Shown here: one piece after another, positions 11,419 to 24,293 of the stretch | Layout: each line of letters starts with the position of its first letter | Numbering within the stretch: position 1 is the stretch's first letter | Assembly: GCF_047663525.1 (NCBI RefSeq) | Contig: NC_092588.1 | Span: 108,519,001 to 108,583,000 of the forward strand | Length of the DNA: 64,000 nucleotides | Origin: Anas platyrhynchos | Taxonomy: Eukaryota; Chordata; Aves; Anseriformes; Anatidae | Direction: 5' to 3' | The notes under the pieces: generated by a model | The model's database searches: none | Told to the model about the DNA's origin: nothing | What the model saw: only the letters and a program-made list of their open reading frames with translations | Made by a program: the position numbers and the translations under genes

Positions 11419-13379
11419 CCACAGATGTGGATCTTATTTCTATCAGCAGTCCCAAAATGTCACTTATTAGTCCCAGATTCCCCAAAACTCCTTCCCCTCA
11501 TGTTTTCTCTGCTGTTATTGGAAAAGTTGAATTTGGTTTCCCCAGGGATAACAGAAAATATTTATGGAAAGACAAAAGTGAAATTTAGCCTTCTTTCCCA
11601 AGGCCTCTAGAGCCGGCTCTGTAAGCAATATGGAATGTGCAAACAGAGTAGTGAAGGTAACAAAGGAAAATACGGTTTTAAAGTAAAATATAAGTAAATA
11701 GTCTCAAAAGATAAAGCACACTGAGTGCTCCCATCTCTTCATGCTAAGATGAAAGCAAGGAGAAAATAGTGGTGGAAGGATGTTAGTTCTGCTGCTCCCT
11801 CACCACCACAGCTGTTTCCATTTGTAAACTAATGATTTTAGGATTATGAAAGCCTGTAGTGAGCAGCACAGGTATTTATGATGGGAGTTTCGCTCTTGCT
11901 GGCTGTATGAAGCAGGATGGCTTTGGAAATGACTAGGGGAAGCGAAAGTTTTGGGGAAAATTCCTAGGTAAGTGCTTGTTTTTAAAGTATTTTTTGATTT
12001 GCTGTGAGGTTAGTGAGTGGAAGTAGTAGATTCCTTTCTTTGCTCTTACCTCTGCTAAAAGTTATGAGTAATGGAAACAATCAATGGTTTAATAAAGAAC
12101 TTTTTTTTTTTTTTGTAGTAGTAGTAGACTTTGTTTTCTATGTCTGTTCTCTATCTTTGTCTTGAATATTTAAGCGTTTTACTTGCAGGAGTGTACGCTG
12201 GGCTGATGTTGTTTTAGCATTTTCAAACAAGTCTTTCTTCCTGTGGTTCAACTCAACACGTCTCAGCAATTAGTATTCAAAGTATGTGGTGCTATGCTTG
12301 TTTGGGGTGTTGAGGTGATCTAGGCTTTTACTTGTCTTTAGGGTTTCTTCTGCATCCCATTCTAACCAGATGCGTTAGTCCAGCCAAATGAAGGAAGATG
12401 ACCTGAGAACAGTAGGTGACAACCTGTGCCTATAAACAAGTGAGACTCTTGTTGCAAAAGCTAATAAATAGTCATGTAAAAATATTAATTCAGGGAAGCT
12501 AGTGTCTTGATATTCTCTTTCTTTTGCGCCTGCAACAGTGAAGTTTGTGTTGAAAGGGCCCTAACTTTCATACACCATTTCTGAGCCACTAGCTGGTGTG
12601 CAAAGAAAGTCTAAGGGAGGGTCAGCAGGATGGTGAGGGTGCTAGAAAACCTCCTTATTATGGTGGGTTGTAAGGAGGTTAGTGCATTCAGTGTATCAAA
12701 AATGGACTGAGGGGTAATCACTTCATCCTGTATAGGTATCTATATCTGAAAGACACAGGCACCTTTTCAAGAATGCTCTTTCTGTGGAAGAACTGATGGC
12801 CAGTCCCTGCCAGTTACATGAATTTAATCTTGGTGACAGAGTGTCCTAGGTATTTAAATAGAGCAAGCAGAGGAGCAGCTCAATGGAGAACAGTTTCAGT
12901 AGGAGAACACGTTCTCCTTCTTGTTTATCTTTATTATTAATTATTGTTCTTATTTTCTGTGAAGTGTCCTTGTGAACAGAGCTGTCCTCAGTGGCAGAGC
13001 TCAGGCGGGGGATCTGTATTCTGTAGATGTGGCTGATTACCTCACTGCTCAGAGTCAAAATGATGGCTAGGGTCAATTAGAAAACATAGGCAGGACCAGT
13101 TTTCCTATCATCATTTTATCCAGTGTTGCACATGAAATAGAAATCTTACATTAGAGCTCTTAATTTCCATGTATCAGTTCTTGCGTAAAAAGTAGAGTTG
13201 GGTGCTGCAAGTACCTGTGGTACTTTCTGTGTACTTAGGGAAAAGCAGGTAGATCCTGTAGGGTAGAAAAATGCCACACATAAGCCAACAGAGAGATGCA
13301 GTTGTGAAAATAGAAACAGTGACACTTAGTCTCTGTTCCTTAATTAATGAGTTTTATTTTAAAACAAAGGCACTCATTC
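11419..13379. other. Unique non-coding sequence
   Basis: No gene or interspersed repeat is recognised. The stretch contains a T-run with GTA repeats at 12101-12127. Base composition is AT-leaning with no long open frame. Confidence 0.45.
12101..12127. repeat. Poly(T) followed by (GTA)n
   Basis: Fourteen T residues (12101-12114) run directly into four GTA units (12115-12127). It is a simple-sequence tract and potentially length-variable. Confidence 0.9.
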
Positions 13380-13407
13380 TTTTTTTTTTTTTTTTTTTTT
13401 TTTTTTT
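13380..13407. repeat. Poly(T) tract, 28 nt
   Basis: An uninterrupted run of 28 T residues is followed by CAG. No poly(A) signal complement lies just to its right, so I treat it as a mononucleotide microsatellite and not as the tail of a retroposed transcript. Confidence 0.9.
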
Positions 13408-14814
13408 CAGATTTCCAATTTTGAAGCCCTTTCCCTGAGTCTGCACCTATAAGTGTGCAAAAGAGTAGTGAGTGCAGGTTTGATAAGCTTTAGAAGGGAA
13501 CTGAGAACTGGATTGGTGCCAAGAGATTTTGGTCAGTTCCTCCTTAATAATTAAAAGCTGAAGTTTATCGCTGCAATTCTCTCTTTGCCTCATGTATGTG
13601 GGTAAAAGGGTGTGTGATGCTTTGGGCGTTTTATTCCGTTGTGTGCTTTCAGAGCTACCTAAAGCACTTGATTTTAATCCTGCTAGTTGTGGACCGAACC
13701 CCATCACAAAGCCCTCAGACTGGTTTACTTGTAATCAGTCAGTCACCCAGAGGTCACCAGCTTGTTTTTCCCAAAGTGCCTGATGGGGAGCAGCGCTCTG
13801 GCCCAGCCCAGCTAGCGGAGGCAGTCAGAGCTGCTCTTGGTCGCACTCCCTTGCTCCAGGGACTGCAGAGGAAACTTGGGTTTCTGAGTTCAGTTGCTGT
13901 GAAAAATGTCCAAGCTGGATGGCTGAAATTGCTCTGGGAGGATGCTATGAATACCCGTCTTTATGTGGTGCTGGCATCTCTGTTCAGGGGGGCCTTGAAA
14001 GGAGCATCTATGCTGGCTTAACTGCTGCTCCCGTCTGTTGGAGGGTATGTGTGTATATCCTTTCAGGTCAAGAAAAATGATTTTGTAGAAACTTTGCTGT
14101 TAAAGTGACCCGCTGTTCAGGATTAAAAAACAGACTGATTCCATTTTCCACTCCTGACAAGGATCTCTAAGTCTTCGTGAGCACAAATACTCAGAAAAGA
14201 CTATCTTGTTCCTTCCAGGGGAGCTGTAGTATCTCTGACAAATCACAGTTTTTTCCTTTAAATAAAACCCTGGGGTGCTCTGCAAGATGCTCTTGGTTCT
14301 GATTCACTGTATGAGTGTGTTTGTACGTGCAGGGGGAATGCGGCTGTGTTGCACGTAGCCCTAGAGGCCTCATTAAATCGTGATGTGTGGTGTCACATTT
14401 CAAATCTGCAGCTCTTGCTGTCCCTAGTTTAAAACTTGATGCAAATGATGAGTAACTGTGGTCCAGAAGCTGTCTTGACAAATAACTTGCACAGACAATG
14501 ACTGAAACGACCTGAAACACCCACTCATTTTACATCCTTGGGTTTTTCTGGTGTTCAACTCCAAGACCGCTGTACTTGAATTTCTGTGTGACGCACTCCC
14601 GAACTCCTCCAAAATGCAAAGCACAGGAACCCAGCAAGCACTCTGGAAAATGCTCCTGATGACTAAGGTGTGACTGACTGGGATGTGTTTGGTCATGCCT
14701 TTACGCTCTCACTTGTGTTTCCTCAGGAAATACATCAGTGCTGTTCTGATGAAGGTCAGCATCTGTTTGTACTCAGCTAACTGAAAGAAATGCATCGAGA
14801 AGGTCAGCAGCATT
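13408..14814. other. Unique non-coding sequence
   Basis: A 141-codon open frame on + (13596-14021) overlaps a second frame and has no recognised domain. Nothing else is evident. Confidence 0.4.
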
Positions 14815-14945
14815 CTTAGGCCTGAGAGAATAATTAGCAATGAATTATTCTACTATGCAATTGTATTTTTCCCTATTTGTTAATTATCTGCAGGCAACTT
14901 ATAAAATGTGTCAGCATTAAAAGAATTATTTGCAAATAACTGCTT
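14815..14945. promoter_or_regulatory. Candidate TAAT-rich non-coding block
   Basis: Dense AATTAGC, GAATTATTC, GTTAATTATC, AAGAATTATTTGC and GCAAATAAC words lie within 130 bp. This is the homeodomain- and POU-like texture seen in developmental enhancers. There is no coding frame and no repeat. Conservation has not been measured. Confidence 0.25.
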
Positions 14946-17900
14946 GGTGGATAGCTTGCAAGTGTGCTGACAGGTGGCATGGAGGTGACACGCTCCCTGC
15001 CTGGAGGGAGGCCAGCAGAGCCCCACCATGGGAGAGGATGGGCAGGACACGCGGTGTTGGGCTGACCTTGGTGGAGAGAGGAGGCTCCTCCAGGCTGCCC
15101 TCAGTCACGGGGGGTTGCTTTCCTTTCTGCTCCAAAGAGTGCTCTTGATGCAACCAGAACTTCCCAGCCTGGTACCAGCAGGTTAGTCCTGAGGTTTAGG
15201 GGGGAAAAAAAATTTGCTGTTCATTTGTTTACCAGAAATAATTTTGTGAGGTGTGTTAAGCTATCAGGCCAAAATGACGAGCAAAAGGAAATAAGCCATC
15301 CTGTTGGTAGGAAGAGTTCAGCCTTATTTCACTCATGGTGCTATGAAATGGCTTGGTCTTACTGCACATGGAAAACCTTGTACAAGTCCATGGCTACAGG
15401 AAGCTTGGTTTTGAAACTTCTTGAGTGAAAAAGCGTACCCGAAATTTTTTTAGTCTACTGACTTGGCCAGGTTGCGCTCCCTTTTGGGATTCTAGCAACT
15501 CTTGCAAGATTAAATGTCCAAATGGTGACTTAGGGATTTATTTTTTCCCCCCCTCAAGATTTCTGTATGTGTGCCTTAGCCCCTTTGGTTCTGAGCTGAA
15601 AAATATGCCTGAAGAAGATAAAACAACGATGGTGTGTGTTTCAGTGAATGGCTGACTCCTGGAGTCATGAGGTAGGGTTTGGGCCACAATGTATTAAATT
15701 ACCTCCTTCATTCTGAGTATGTAGGCAGCTTCTCTTGTGAAGGAGAAGTATCGGAAGTATCTGTCAACATCAGGTTCAGGTCCAAGTATGTCCTCATCTG
15801 AAAATTTTAATACAAAACAAGGATGTTATACTTGCTGATGTGTACCCAGTAATACACTATTCTTAAATAATGACATGCAAGCTGTTGAGTGAGTGAGTGA
15901 CTCAATTGATTCAACTGATGCAATTTTCCCTCTTAGTAATATCTTATACGAGAAAATAAGTCTGTATCAAAACCAAAAGGTGTGTATTGTTATTTTTTTA
16001 ATTTTTATTTTTTGTAATAGAACACCACTTTGTCAGAATCATCACTGTTATTGTGAAATAGAATATTTTCTGTTTAAGGAGACTTGCAGGCAGTGCTCTA
16101 GCAGACTCTATCTACCTCATTGTTTTTAATCTCCTGATTTTGTGTGTGATTGGGTACAGTAACTTGTTAACTTTTGCTGTCCTTGCATGTGTCCTATTTT
16201 TAGGAGTATGTAAAAACAATGACACAAAGGACACTTTCTGTAGAGGCAGGAGATAAGCCTGGCCCTATCTAGATTAGGCTTTAAACTTCAGGGGCATAAT
16301 TCAAGAAAGACAAGGATGTAACATTAATGAAATGAGCTCAAGTACTAGCAATCAAGTTAATTCCTCGGGATACGTGTGATCAAGTATTATACTGGCTAGT
16401 AAATAACCCTCCACCTGCACTGATTTCTTTTAAATTTTGTTTGCATAGTTCACGCTTAAGTGGATTTAAGATATCTTCAGAATAATCTTGATGTGAAGAG
16501 GCTGCCAGAGGATAAGAACAGTCTTTCCTCATTGGTTTACTCTTTCCACAGCTCAGAGAATCACAGCTAATTGATACTGTTTCCATTTTAATTACATATA
16601 ATTTTTCTGTTTTGCTACCCAGGGAGCCAGGAGAAGAAAACAATACTCTGCCTACATACAAATCTTCCAATCAACAATTTAAAACCTTTATGCTCCCAAA
16701 TTTGTTCTTCTTATTTCAAAATGAAAATGTACGTGCTTGGGCAGGTCCTTACAAGTTTCCAGTGTAGTGGGTTACTGACACTGATGTTCAGACCTGTATT
16801 TTAGTGCAAGATGCCTTTTCTACTCCCTTCTGCTATGCACTGAATGAGGTTTGGAGTAGATGTTCAGGGCTGATGTCAGCACTCCCAGCTCCTGTATTTT
16901 TGGAAACAGGATTCCTACAAACAAGGTATTGTGGTCCCCATGCCTCTCATGTCTTAGCAGAGTCCTCTTCTATATTTTCTGTCTCCATCTTCAGCCCTGT
17001 GCATGAAGGCTGTAGTTATGCTTTGGTAAATGCTGTGTTGCAGATATGTGGAAGGACATGTTGCTTGCACTGCCTGCACGAAAGATGCTGAAGGAAAGAG
17101 TGAATATGGATGTAGAAGGACACGGTAGGGGAAAAAAGTGACTTTAGGGAAGGAATGTGGGAATTGTTTCTCAGAGTAGAAACCAGTGGGAGTTTTTCTG
17201 AGGACTTGGATGGGGCTTTTGGGTGGGGGTGGATTATTGCTGGAGCTAGGTGTGTGCACAGGAGAGATGTCTTCTCCCTGTTGGCAGTGGAGTCAGCTGA
17301 GACCTATGCAAAAAGGCAGCTTTTGGAGGGAAAGGGGGACGTCCTGTAGGGAGGAGAGAAGTGGGGAGGCCAAGAAATATTTTTAGTAGAGAACTGCCTG
17401 TGTTTCCATGTGTGATGGAAAAGCCTGCCTGCCCCAGTTTGGAAAAGTAAATATTGGCTGAGGGAATGGTGCTCCTGATGTGATGAATCTCCTTTCTCCA
17501 TTGGTAGGCTCAACCCTGTGGATTCCAGTCTTATGTTTGGCTAATCTGGAGGGTAGGAAATCAAAGCTGCTTTGATAGCTTGCCATGACATTTCTGATCA
17601 GTCAGGCACCGAGCTTGCTCCCTGAACAAAAATGGGCAACCTGGGCCCCAAGCAAACCTTGCTGACTTGAACTACTGCTTTAAGATGAAGACCTGAAAGC
17701 TGTGATCCTATAATGTGTCAGAAGTGTTGAGGGCTTTTAAAGAAAGTATTATACAAATCACCTCTGCTCTTTCTTTGCATGAGAAAATTTTCTTGTTCAA
17801 GTGCAGTACTCAAGTCTGGTAGTTTAGAAGAAGGATGAGTTTCCTGGCATCATAGTGCATAGAGGCAGAAAGCCACCACTTGAAGAAAACCCAGGGTACT

Positions 17901-20900
17901 GTAGGTCTGCTGTCTGCCCTGGGATGCCATGTGTGGTGGGCTCCAGCCCTGCTGTATGGGAACACCCCACCTCTGGCAGCAGGGATGCCCTTTTGTCCTG
18001 GGGTCTGCAACATCTCTCATCTCTCTTCTTTCTTCCTTCTTCAGTTTTAAAAATTCTTCCAAATCCATCTGTTCGTACCAAAGCTGGTGACTAATGCAGC
18101 AACTCTTATTAGGTCAAAATAGCTGAAATCATACGGCAATTACACATGCACGCTCACATGCACGCAGAAGGGTTGTTTCCCCCCTTTTTCCCATCCCTGG
18201 AACAAAACATTCCCTGACTGCTCAGAGGGCCAGAGCAGCTGCCCAGCTGGCAGGAGCAGAGATGTTAACGCTGACAGTGAAAGGATGAGTCACTTTGTGG
18301 AAGTTATTTAGGAGGGTCACCCTTCTTGTCCCCTTTTCCCCTCCAGCCACTGATCCTTGCGGGTTCATCCAGTGCTGGAGCTCTGCACCGGCTGCTGCCC
18401 ACAGAGAGCACAAAGGAGGCTTTTCAGGGCATGAAGGCTCCCAATGGGAGTTGCAAAAAGACTGGTCCCATGCTTGACTGATCTGTTGGTCTCCTGAAAA
18501 AAGCTTCTGCCTGTCTTGGAAACATATCGTACTAGCTACAAGGCTGCCTTTTCCTCTTCCTTTCTTTCTTCTTTTTAATTCATTAGATAGGAGTTACCTG
18601 TGTGGGGAGAAATAAAGAGTGAGAGACATAAGGATAATAGAAGATGATGATACAACTTGCTTTTGTTTTTTTAATTTTGGTAATAGGTCACAAAAAACAA
18701 AGGAAAAAAAGCTCTCCTGCTAGGAAAATCATGCTCTTTTTAGCTCTCTGCAGGTTGCAGAGTTTTTCCAAGATCCTTCTCCAGCTGAGACACCTTCCAT
18801 GCCCTGACCCCTCTCCTCCCAAAGGTGACTGATGTTGGATGATTTTCCAGGCTCCTGTGGGAATGGAATGCCCCAGGAGCCAAATGTGGCAAGAGCACAG
18901 CTTGCTCCTCGGCTAGTGCTTGGCCAAGTGGTCCAGCATCAACACTGAGCCTGTCACAGGCCTAACTGGACTGGACCTTTGTTATGCTTTTAAATCATGG
19001 CTCTGAACCTAGACCTGCTGTTTGTGTGCTTACAAGTGTGTTATGGCAGAGAGAGGCCAAGCTCCACAGCTCTTCTGCAGAGCATGGCCTGGCAGGCTCA
19101 GAGCTGTGCTGGGCAGGCGTGGTCTTCCCTGTGTGGTGTCAACCACCTCAGGTGAGGATGTCTTCTCCAGGGCTCAGGTTATTCATGTCAAAGCAAAGTT
19201 ATGGTTAGGGCCACACTGCAGTAGGTCTGGAGGCTGTTCTAGCCTCTTCTGTGGGCTGTGATGTGTGAAGTGGCTACGTGCCCGTATCATTTTGTGGATC
19301 TTTCCCTCAAGTCTATCACAGCCATGAGAAGCTACTGAAGACTTTCCATTGCCTCATGACGTCCATGGTGCCCATCTTTCCCGTTGTGTGCCTGCAAGCC
19401 TGATGGAAGTTCCTTTGGCTGCTGGGATGGGCTGGATTTCCTCTATAAACCTGTCATAGGTCCAGGATTTATTGGTTATTATTATTTTTTTTTAATTTAG
19501 TAGAGATTTTTTTCCATCTTTTTTTTTCCTCTTATGCAAAGTTCCAGGCATTACTGATGACAATAGTTCTAGCTGGGCAGAGGAGGAAAACTCAAAATTA
19601 AATCTTTTGTTTCTTTTAACGCTTAAAATGTTTTGACACTTCTCATCATTGCTTTAGAAATGTTTCTTATCACTTTTTAAGTGATCTGCTGCTGACAGAC
19701 AGGAATGTGCTCTCTTCCAGGCTCAGCCACAAGCAGCGAAGCAGTGGCTCACAGCACAGCTGTGGCAGAGGCTTGTGGTGACACCCGCTTGCCTGCTTCT
19801 TTCAGAGTGCCTTATGCCCTCACTGAACTAGAAATGTAGCTGGTTAATCCCACAATTAATTTCTTTTTTTTTTTTTCTTTTCCTAGATGATCTGATGTTG
19901 ATATAACGCAAAAAATAAATAAAATATTTTTTCTAAAAGCCAGAAAAGTGTGTGTGGGTTCCTTCCTCCTCTCCCCCCTCCATTTATGCAGCATACAAAG
20001 GTAGTTGTTTAATTTCAGGAGGTAGCTCACTGTTTTCAAACATCGCAATGTCAAGTAACGTAGTTAAACAATTTTGGGTATGTCAGTGGGGAAGGAGGGT
20101 CTCTTGATGGGGTTTCAATTATCTTCTTTTTAAGATATGTCCCCTCCTTCCCTGTTCCCTTGAAAGTCATCCATAAGCTGACCACAAAATAACAAGTGAC
20201 TAAGTGTACTGAGAAAAATTACAAACCCAAAATGCTCATCGATGGCAAGCCGGTCTTGTGTCATTTTGTGGGTGTCTAATTGGCCCAGTGCAATATACCA
20301 AATTAAGCTTGAATATTCAGATGAGAAGACTAAAATAGCCTCTCCCTGAAGTTTATTCTGTTCTCTGGTATTTTTGTCCTATTTTCAACCTTTATAGAGG
20401 TGACACATCCTCGCTCAGCGTTACTGGCTGCGTATTGTCAGTCTGGAGTACTGGTGCTCCATCTGTGAGCTCCAGCTAGCAGCAGGTACTGTAAATCATA
20501 GAGATTCATGACAAGGCTGTGAAGTTTTCTGAAGGACAAATCGCAGTATCTGCGTAGAAAATTACTCTATCTGGTAACCAGAAGCGAGTCCTTGGTTCGT
20601 CAAACGCTTCTGTGATAACATTGTTGGGCAATGCTTTAACTGTTGTGAAGTAAATAGATAGAAACCCACATACGCATCTGAGAATATTTTGCAGCTTGTA
20701 TCTTCCCCACGCATTTAGCATTTACTCGTGTGCTTCTAGGAGAGCAGAAACAGAGCATGTGGCTGTTACTGTGCTCTTCCGATGTTTCCTCTTTCTTTGG
20801 GGAAAAGCATGTGGCCCCGTGCTGTCGCAGGCTGCTAAATAGCTGTGGCCTGGAGGGTTTTCAGACTGCGATGTGACAGGCAGATCTGCTTTGTGGTGAT

Positions 20901-23069
20901 GCCCTCTGGTCATCCTTGGAGGCTCTGTTGACATAGTACAGTGGTGGATGCGATTTGCATCCAGATGCATCACCTATTCCACGGGCTGTTGGGTTATTAC
21001 CAAAAACTCGAATATCTCAGGGGGGTCGTATGTGCTCCCGGTGGCTGGCTGCTCCCAGCAGCAGCTTTGGGAGCCACTGCTCTAGGTTAAAGTTGACTGT
21101 ATGAAGAAGGCTTATCAAAGGGACCTGTCCCTCAGGATGGGTGGACACCTGCCCAAAGTATCAATGTTATGGGTGGCTGAATCAAACCCAGTGAGATCCA
21201 GCTTGGTTGACACAAGCAGCATAGTGCTGACAGTCAGAGCTGCCTTCATGTACTGTGCCTGAGCCTTGAGCCTCCCTGCACAGCCTCTGCCCTGAATGGA
21301 TCCTTGAGACATCTGCGTGTGCCTAGCTTCATCCTCTGTGTTCGCTGCTCTTCAGATGAGGTATTGAGGGAGAGGAGCAGTGAAGTTATTCCTAGGAATC
21401 CTGCTGCAGTCACGCTCCTTTCCCCTTAACTGGCAGGCTCATCCTCACTTCTTTTTGGTGTCAGTGTTAACATGTTTTTGGATGTTAGTGGGGATTTTTA
21501 AGCTTGTTTGGAAGAACACCTACCTGCACAAACCTACTGCTACGAAGGACTTTGCTTCAGAGGCTTTCTAGCTGACATATCTCTGTCCCAACAGGAGCCT
21601 GGCCTCAGCCCAGGGCAGCACAGCAGGACAGGGGATAACAAACATATTGCAAAGGGGTTCTGGGCAGTTCCTGAAGCCTGAGCTCTGTGGGGCACTCTAA
21701 TGAAGCAACCTCTTGTTTTCAGGGATTGCTAAAGGGGTACCAGTTTGTGGCCTGGGATAACAGCCATGAGAGAGTGCCACGTGTGTGTCCATGTGCATCA
21801 AATTTCTCTTGCTTGGGCTGTGCTGACTTCCTGTGCAAGACTTTCATGTGAAGTACATTTGTGTCCTTGGCATGCCTGCTGTGGTGCTCTTGGAAACGGG
21901 GGAGAGACATGACTCCTTCGTGGCTGGCCCCACTCCAGATTTTCTGGAGCCCCAGATGTGCCCCACACAGCAGCCTCACCACTGCTGAGTGCTGCTACTA
22001 ATACTTCTGGCACCAAAATACAGGCAGTGAGTCCTGCTGCTTCTCCTTCCTTCCCCTCCTCTGCTCCCTAAAAGCACATATATTGGACAATCTTTATCCT
22101 GCTGTGCTGAGGCCGACCTGCTCACCACTGCCCTGCACCAGAGGGACTGTTTTTGGTGGTGCCGTGCCTGAAGGCAGCCGCTCTCTTTGGTTTGCTGCTC
22201 CTGTGATGTACTTCAGGAAAACAGCATTTCTGAGCCCGGTTCAGAAGAGTGTTTCCACTTAGGACAGCAGTTAATTGCATGGTGGAGTCAAACTGAGATT
22301 GAGTGGGACTTGAGCGATGCTTTAAGAGAGGGAACTCGCAGCCTGAGACCTGGATCTCATTTGCGGTCTGTAACTGCTCTTACGCCAAGAAGGGCCTGCA
22401 GCTGAGGTGGGCCTGATCCCTCTCTAATTTTAATGGATGGATACAAAGATTGAAAATGGGCCTGGCCACCCAGCCAGAGCAGCAGTTCGGATTACATTGG
22501 TTCTGTGTTGGTGCCTCCATGTGGCAGTAAGCCCCAAAAGCCTCACGGGTGTCAGCATAGTGCTGGCAGGGTTGACCATCACCGTACAGCTGCATGAGGC
22601 CAACATCCATGCCAGGATCTCAACCCAAATGAAGTGTGGGCTTTGGGCTTGTGGACACTTTGGGAAATGGGGTTCCCTTTACAAATGGTCAGACAAGATC
22701 TGCTTGGTTCCCTTGTCAGCCCATGACAAGCAAACATGCTTTCTTTCTTCAAGTCTGAGTAGCTCTAGGTGGTTTAGGATTGACAAATTAGGCAACAGAT
22801 TAGGCCCTGCTTTTGCCTGTTGTATAGATGGGCTTTGGTTGTACAGCTCAGCTCCTAGGGCAGGGTGTTTTGAAACTATGGCTTTCAGTTTTGGCATCTG
22901 GTATCAGAAATATGGCATGGTCAAAGCTGAAATATTTTACCCTTCAGAGGGGTAAGCCCGAGATAGCTTTCCGGCTAGCTTGTTTGCTTCTAAGGCTTTT
23001 TGTTCCTAGTCTCCAGCAAGCAAGCTGAACAAAAGTGAGTAAGGATCAGAGACCTCACACAACTTCTGG
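14946..23069. other. Long unique non-coding stretch
   Basis: About 8 kb without a recognisable exon, RNA gene or interspersed repeat. It contains small T-runs (near 19484-19530 and 19864-19876) and many short open frames without domains, the largest at 22437-22955 on + (172 codons, unrecognised). This could be intron or intergenic DNA. Confidence 0.45.
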
Positions 23070-23676
23070 TTGGAGAAAGTTTGCAGTTCCGCCACTGGGG
23101 CTGCGTTTCCTAAAATAACAGCCTCGGGAACCTCTGCGATCTGTTTCCCTGTCTCCTGGCCTTTTACACGAACTGAGGAGCCTTTCAGCATTGTGCAGCC
23201 GGGCTGCGACACGACAGCCGCAACAAGAGCGCCTCAGTCTCTGGCGCTCTATCTGGGGACCCATTGGGCTATTATTAGCAGGGGGTACCGAATACACTTT
23301 GTAAATATTTGAAAAGCCCTGCCAAGTGGTGTGGCAAAGACACACGCTCCTCTGTGAGCCCCGCAAAGGCTAAACCTGGACAAAACAACGAGAAAGCCGG
23401 AGTGACTCACGCACAGCATCCCGTTTGGTTCTCTTCTGTGCCTTGTGGGTCAAAGCCAGAGGTCCTGCCCCTGATTTTGGTAGAGGGGATTCCTTCTGCG
23501 GGTGGAAATGGGGCCGTGGGGCTGCCGAGCCCCCCTTTTGGGGCCGTGGTGCTCTCCCAACACGTACCTTTCTGCCAAAGGGCAGCTGCCTTGGCTTGGA
23601 GCTGCGGGGGGTTTCCTCGCAGCCCCCTGTGCTCTGCTCCGAGCCCTCGAGGAGTGCCCCGCAATCTCTGTTTCTA

Positions 23677-23690
23677 TCGCTAGAGGGAGG
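23677..23690 (+). promoter_or_regulatory. CTCF-like motif
   Basis: TCGCTAGAGGGAGG resembles the CTCF core (CCASYAGRKGGCRS-like) at most central positions, including the AGAGGG heart. It lies in the CpG-enriched kilobase. A single motif match by eye is weak evidence for binding. Confidence 0.25.
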
Positions 23691-23722
23691 GAAACTACAC
23701 GGAATTACAGCGCCCGCACTTC

Positions 23723-23744
23723 TGTCCGTCCGTCCGTCCATCCG
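23723..23744. repeat. Short (TCCG)n tetranucleotide repeat
   Basis: TGTCCGTCCGTCCGTCCATCCG contains three to four perfect TCCG units and one variant. It is rare for its CpG content in otherwise CpG-poor DNA. Confidence 0.85.
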
Positions 23745-24279
23745 CAGCGGGCAGGATGCACAGCGAAGGCTCTCCTCGTGTGACTTTTAATCAGGAATTG
23801 GGAAGGATGTGCTGCGTGGGTTGCTTGCCTCTAACCCACAGGTTGTGTGCATCCCTGTAGGGTGCTGAGACCTGAAGGCCCTGCATGGCTCTGGGTACCA
23901 GCTGGAGGAGGGGGACCGCTGGAGCAAGGCAGGCTGCTGCTGCCCCCAGGGCCACCGGGAGCTCTGGCCAGGCTCCCTTGGGTGACTTTTGTGGGCAGGG
24001 GAATTGCAGCCCGGTGGCCGAGGACTCGTGTCCCATCCCTGCGGCAGCTAAATCACCGGGCAAAGGGCAGAGAGAACTGAATGCAAACTGCGTGGTGAAG
24101 GCACGTGCTAAATGCTGTACTGTGGGATGCCCGCATCCTTCTCTGGGGGGAACGTACGGGGAGATAATGCACGCGTATCCTCCTCAGCGTACCTCGCAGC
24201 TGTTGTCTCCTCTAGCTTCCCAGTATCTGATGTGGCCAGGTTAGTGTGGCTAAATTTATCAAACCAACCCTCCCCAAAC

Positions 24280-24293
24280 TTTTTTTTTTTTTT
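24280..24293. repeat. Poly(T) tract, 14 nt
   Basis: A run of 14 T residues is followed by an A-rich stretch (24294-24345). The mirror-like T/A arrangement looks like simple-sequence drift. Confidence 0.85.

Larger units (their letters stand above)
23070..24100. promoter_or_regulatory. CpG-enriched kilobase, possible weak CpG island or distal element
   Basis: CpG dinucleotides are visibly more frequent here than elsewhere in the window, as in the CGAC/GCCGC run near 23207-23225, the GCCGTGG words near 23512-23550 and the TCCG repeat at 23723-23744. In birds such clusters often mark promoters, but no first exon, TATA box or strong start context could be picked out. Overlapping open frames on both strands are explained by the GC content. 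A CTCF-like word lies at 23677-23690. Confidence 0.3.

Noticed and set aside
13380..13407. 28-T tract considered as the poly(A) tail of a minus-strand retrocopy
   Set aside because: No complement of AATAAA lies within 30 bases to the right and no transcript-like sequence follows.
22437..22955. 172-codon + strand open frame
   Set aside because: No recognisable domain or start context, and the peptide has no family-like motif. Not enough to call a gene.
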